Below, in pieces: positions 7,277 through 8,485 of a DNA stretch of 8,485 nucleotides (its first letter is position 1; each line of letters begins with the position of its first letter). The stretch is from assembly GCA_028696285.1 (NCBI GenBank), contig JAQVHJ010000079.1, positions 1 through 8,485 of the forward strand, given 5' to 3'. The position numbers and the translations under genes were made by a program. The DNA comes from a bacterium (lineage in GTDB: Bacteria; AUK180; JAQVHJ01). The notes under the pieces are model-generated. The model did no database searches, was not told the DNA's origin, and saw only the letters and a list, made by a program, of their open reading frames with translations.

Positions 7277-8311
7277 ATGGAAACAGAAAAAAAAGAGAAA
7301 ATTCGCGTTTTAATAGTTGACGATTCTCCCACAATAAGAATGGTTTTGGAGCAATTCCTTTTGTCTGATAATGAAATTGAAGTTGTCGGAAAAGCTGAAA
7401 ATGGAAAGGAAGGAGTTGAACTTGTTACCCTCCTGAAACCTGATATTGTTACAATGGATTTTGAAATGCCTGTCATGACAGGTCTTGAAGCAACTGAACA
7501 GATAATGGGATATCATCCTACTCCTATCGTAATCTTTACCTCATCTCTCGACAGAAAAGGTAACGATCTGATTTTTAATGCACTTGATAAAGGCGCTCTT
7601 GCTGTTGTCGGAAAACCGAAAGATATCTTCCAAATGGATCCGGACTTTATTAAGAAGATTAAGTTATTATCGAAGGTTCCAGTTATAACCCACCTGTACG
7701 CTGTCGAAAAAGACCTCCTGAAATCTCAGGTTAAATTATCAAAGAAAATCAATCATGGAAAAATTATCGGAATTGCATGTTCGACAGGGGGACCTGACGC
7801 ATTAAAAAGAATTCTTTCTAAACTCCCTCAGGGATTTCCGGTTCCTATTGCAATCGTTCAGCATTTAGCCGAGGATTTCGATTCTGAATTTATTAATTGG
7901 CTCCGAATATACAGTAACATTCCTCTTCATTTAATTGAAGATGGTTTGCAGGTTAAACCCGGAATCGGTTATATTGCACCGACAACAATTCATTCCATGA
8001 TTGACGAAGACGGAATCTTCAGGTTCCAGGATTCTCCTCCATTATACGGGTGTAAGCCGTCCGGAGACGTTCTCCTCTCTTCAATTGCGGAGAACTACAG
8101 AGAGAATGCTCTCGGAGTTATTCTTACAGGAATGGGAATGGACGGGGCTAAAGGGATGCTTAAGATTAAAGAGAATGGAGGGAAAACAATTGCACAGGAT
8201 GAAGAGTCATCAATTATATTCGGAATGCCGAAAGTCGCAATTGAACTTGGAGCAATACAAAGTATATCCCCCCTCGATTTAATCCCAAACCAGATCATTA
8301 AAATGTTATAA
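7277..8311 (+). CDS. cheB: Chemotaxis response regulator protein-glutamate methylesterase/deamidase CheB
   Basis: CheB removes methyl groups from receptor glutamyl methyl esters and deamidates receptor glutamines, giving adaptation; its activity is raised when CheA phosphorylates the receiver. The 344 aa match the usual full length. The N-terminal receiver is about 8-120: acidic pair D15-D16, phosphoacceptor D61 in TMDFEMP, T88, and K113. A short linker (about 121-160) joins it to the methylesterase domain (about 161-344). The catalytic triad is visible as S169 in GIACSTGGP, H196 in IVQHLAEDF and D289 in TGMGMDGA; GYIAP (231-235) is also conserved. All key residues are intact. The ATG lies 2 bases after the cheA stop, with only a weak GGCCGGAA upstream, so translational coupling to cheA is likely. 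Gln residues at candidate methylation sites in the upstream MCP are plausible substrates. The matching methyltransferase CheR is not in the window. Confidence 0.96.
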   Translation: METEKKEKIRVLIVDDSPTIRMVLEQFLLSDNEIEVVGKAENGKEGVELVTLLKPDIVTMDFEMPVMTGLEATEQIMGYHPTPIVIFTSSLDRKGNDLIFNALDKGALAVVGKPKDIFQMDPDFIKKIKLLSKVPVITHLYAVEKDLLKSQVKLSKKINHGKIIGIACSTGGPDALKRILSKLPQGFPVPIAIVQHLAEDFDSEFINWLRIYSNIPLHLIEDGLQVKPGIGYIAPTTIHSMIDEDGIFRFQDSPPLYGCKPSGDVLLSSIAENYRENALGVILTGMGMDGAKGMLKIKENGGKTIAQDEESSIIFGMPKVAIELGAIQSISPLDLIPNQIIKML

Positions 8312-8342
8312 TCTATTTGATTTTTTCCATTCCTCCAATATT

Positions 8343-8354
8343 TATGTTAACATA
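8343..8354. repeat. 12-bp perfect palindrome
   Basis: TATGTTAACATA is identical to its own reverse complement. It lies 31 bases after the cheB stop in otherwise unstructured AT-rich DNA. It could be a binding site for a dimeric regulator of whatever lies downstream, or chance in AT-rich sequence. There is no direct evidence of function. Confidence 0.4.
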
Positions 8355-8362
8355 TAATCAGG

Positions 8363-8466
8363 AGTTTCCCCAAAAATTCATTGATAAAATATATAATTAT
8401 TGATACATAGGCAAATAAATAATTTCAGTAAGTGAAATCTATATGATTTTAAAAAATGGGGAAACT
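8363..8466. repeat. 10-bp perfect inverted repeat with 84-base spacer
   Basis: AGTTTCCCCA at 8363-8372 and TGGGGAAACT at 8457-8466 are exact reverse complements. They contain the only C/G tetramers in this AT-rich tail. The match does not extend outward or inward beyond the 10 bp. Possible meanings are the closing stem of a structured RNA, paired operator half-sites, or the ends of a very small degenerate element. No coding sequence lies between the arms. Confidence 0.45.
8422..8438 (+). repeat. Small hairpin (6-bp stem, 5-base loop)
   Basis: ATTTCA and TGAAAT pair around the loop GTAAG, inside the spacer of the 10-bp inverted repeat. The stem is AT-rich and is followed by CTATATGATTTT rather than a clean T-run, so it is at best a weak terminator or part of a larger fold. 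Confidence 0.35.
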
Positions 8467-8485
8467 TTAAAACCTTTTGAATAAA

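Larger units (their letters stand above)
8312..8485. other. Non-coding AT-rich tail after cheB
   Basis: No convincing reading frame with a ribosome-binding site begins in these 174 bases on either strand. A T-run at 8321-8326 follows the cheB stop, but no GC-rich stem precedes it. TATAAT-like strings at 8353-8358 and 8392-8397 lack a well-spaced -35 element and are expected in such AT-rich DNA. The region holds the palindrome, inverted repeat and hairpin listed separately. The next gene must start beyond the window edge. Confidence 0.6.

Noticed and set aside
8319..8340. Intrinsic terminator right after cheB using the T-run at 8321-8326
   Set aside because: No stable GC-containing stem precedes the T-run; upstream bases pair only through a few A-T pairs.
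8381..8405. Promoter formed by TTGATA (8381-8386) and TATAAT (8392-8397)
   Set aside because: The elements are separated by only 5 bases, far from the 16-18 expected; such words are common in AT-rich DNA.

Overview
The window reads as part of a chromosome of a Gram-negative (diderm), AT-rich bacterium. An outer-membrane TonB-dependent receptor and proteins with Sec-type signal peptides show that it has an outer membrane and a periplasm. The phylum cannot be fixed from this sequence alone. At least two genes appear to use or permit TTG starts.

All six recognisable genes lie on the + strand and are packed end to end (gaps of 14, 16, 33, 5 and 2 bases), so they are almost certainly one operon that begins upstream of the window. 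In order they are: a cheW coupling protein whose 5' end is cut off (1-441); a TonB-dependent outer-membrane receptor (456-2471); a periplasmic substrate-binding protein of the ABC_sub_bind/TrpX type with no permease or ATPase beside it (2488-3399); a transmembrane methyl-accepting chemotaxis protein with a Cache-like periplasmic domain (3433-4995); a hybrid CheA histidine kinase with a C-terminal receiver domain (5001-7274); and a CheB methylesterase (7277-8311). The last 174 bases are a non-coding AT-rich tail with a 10-bp inverted repeat, a 12-bp palindrome and a short hairpin, but no convincing intrinsic terminator.

The core CheW-MCP-CheA-CheB set is a recognisable chemosensory array. The unusual part is the receptor and binding-protein pair inserted between cheW and the MCP gene. 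The simplest working model (inference) is a sensory relay across the envelope. The TonB-dependent receptor would admit or report a ligand at the outer membrane, the orphan binding protein would capture it in the periplasm, and the loaded binding protein would dock on the periplasmic domain of the MCP. The MCP would then control CheA autophosphorylation through CheW, with output to CheA's own receiver domain, to CheB, or to an unseen CheY. CheR, CheY, CheD, TonB/ExbBD and flagellar or pilus genes are not in the window, so the output (motility or another function) cannot be decided here.
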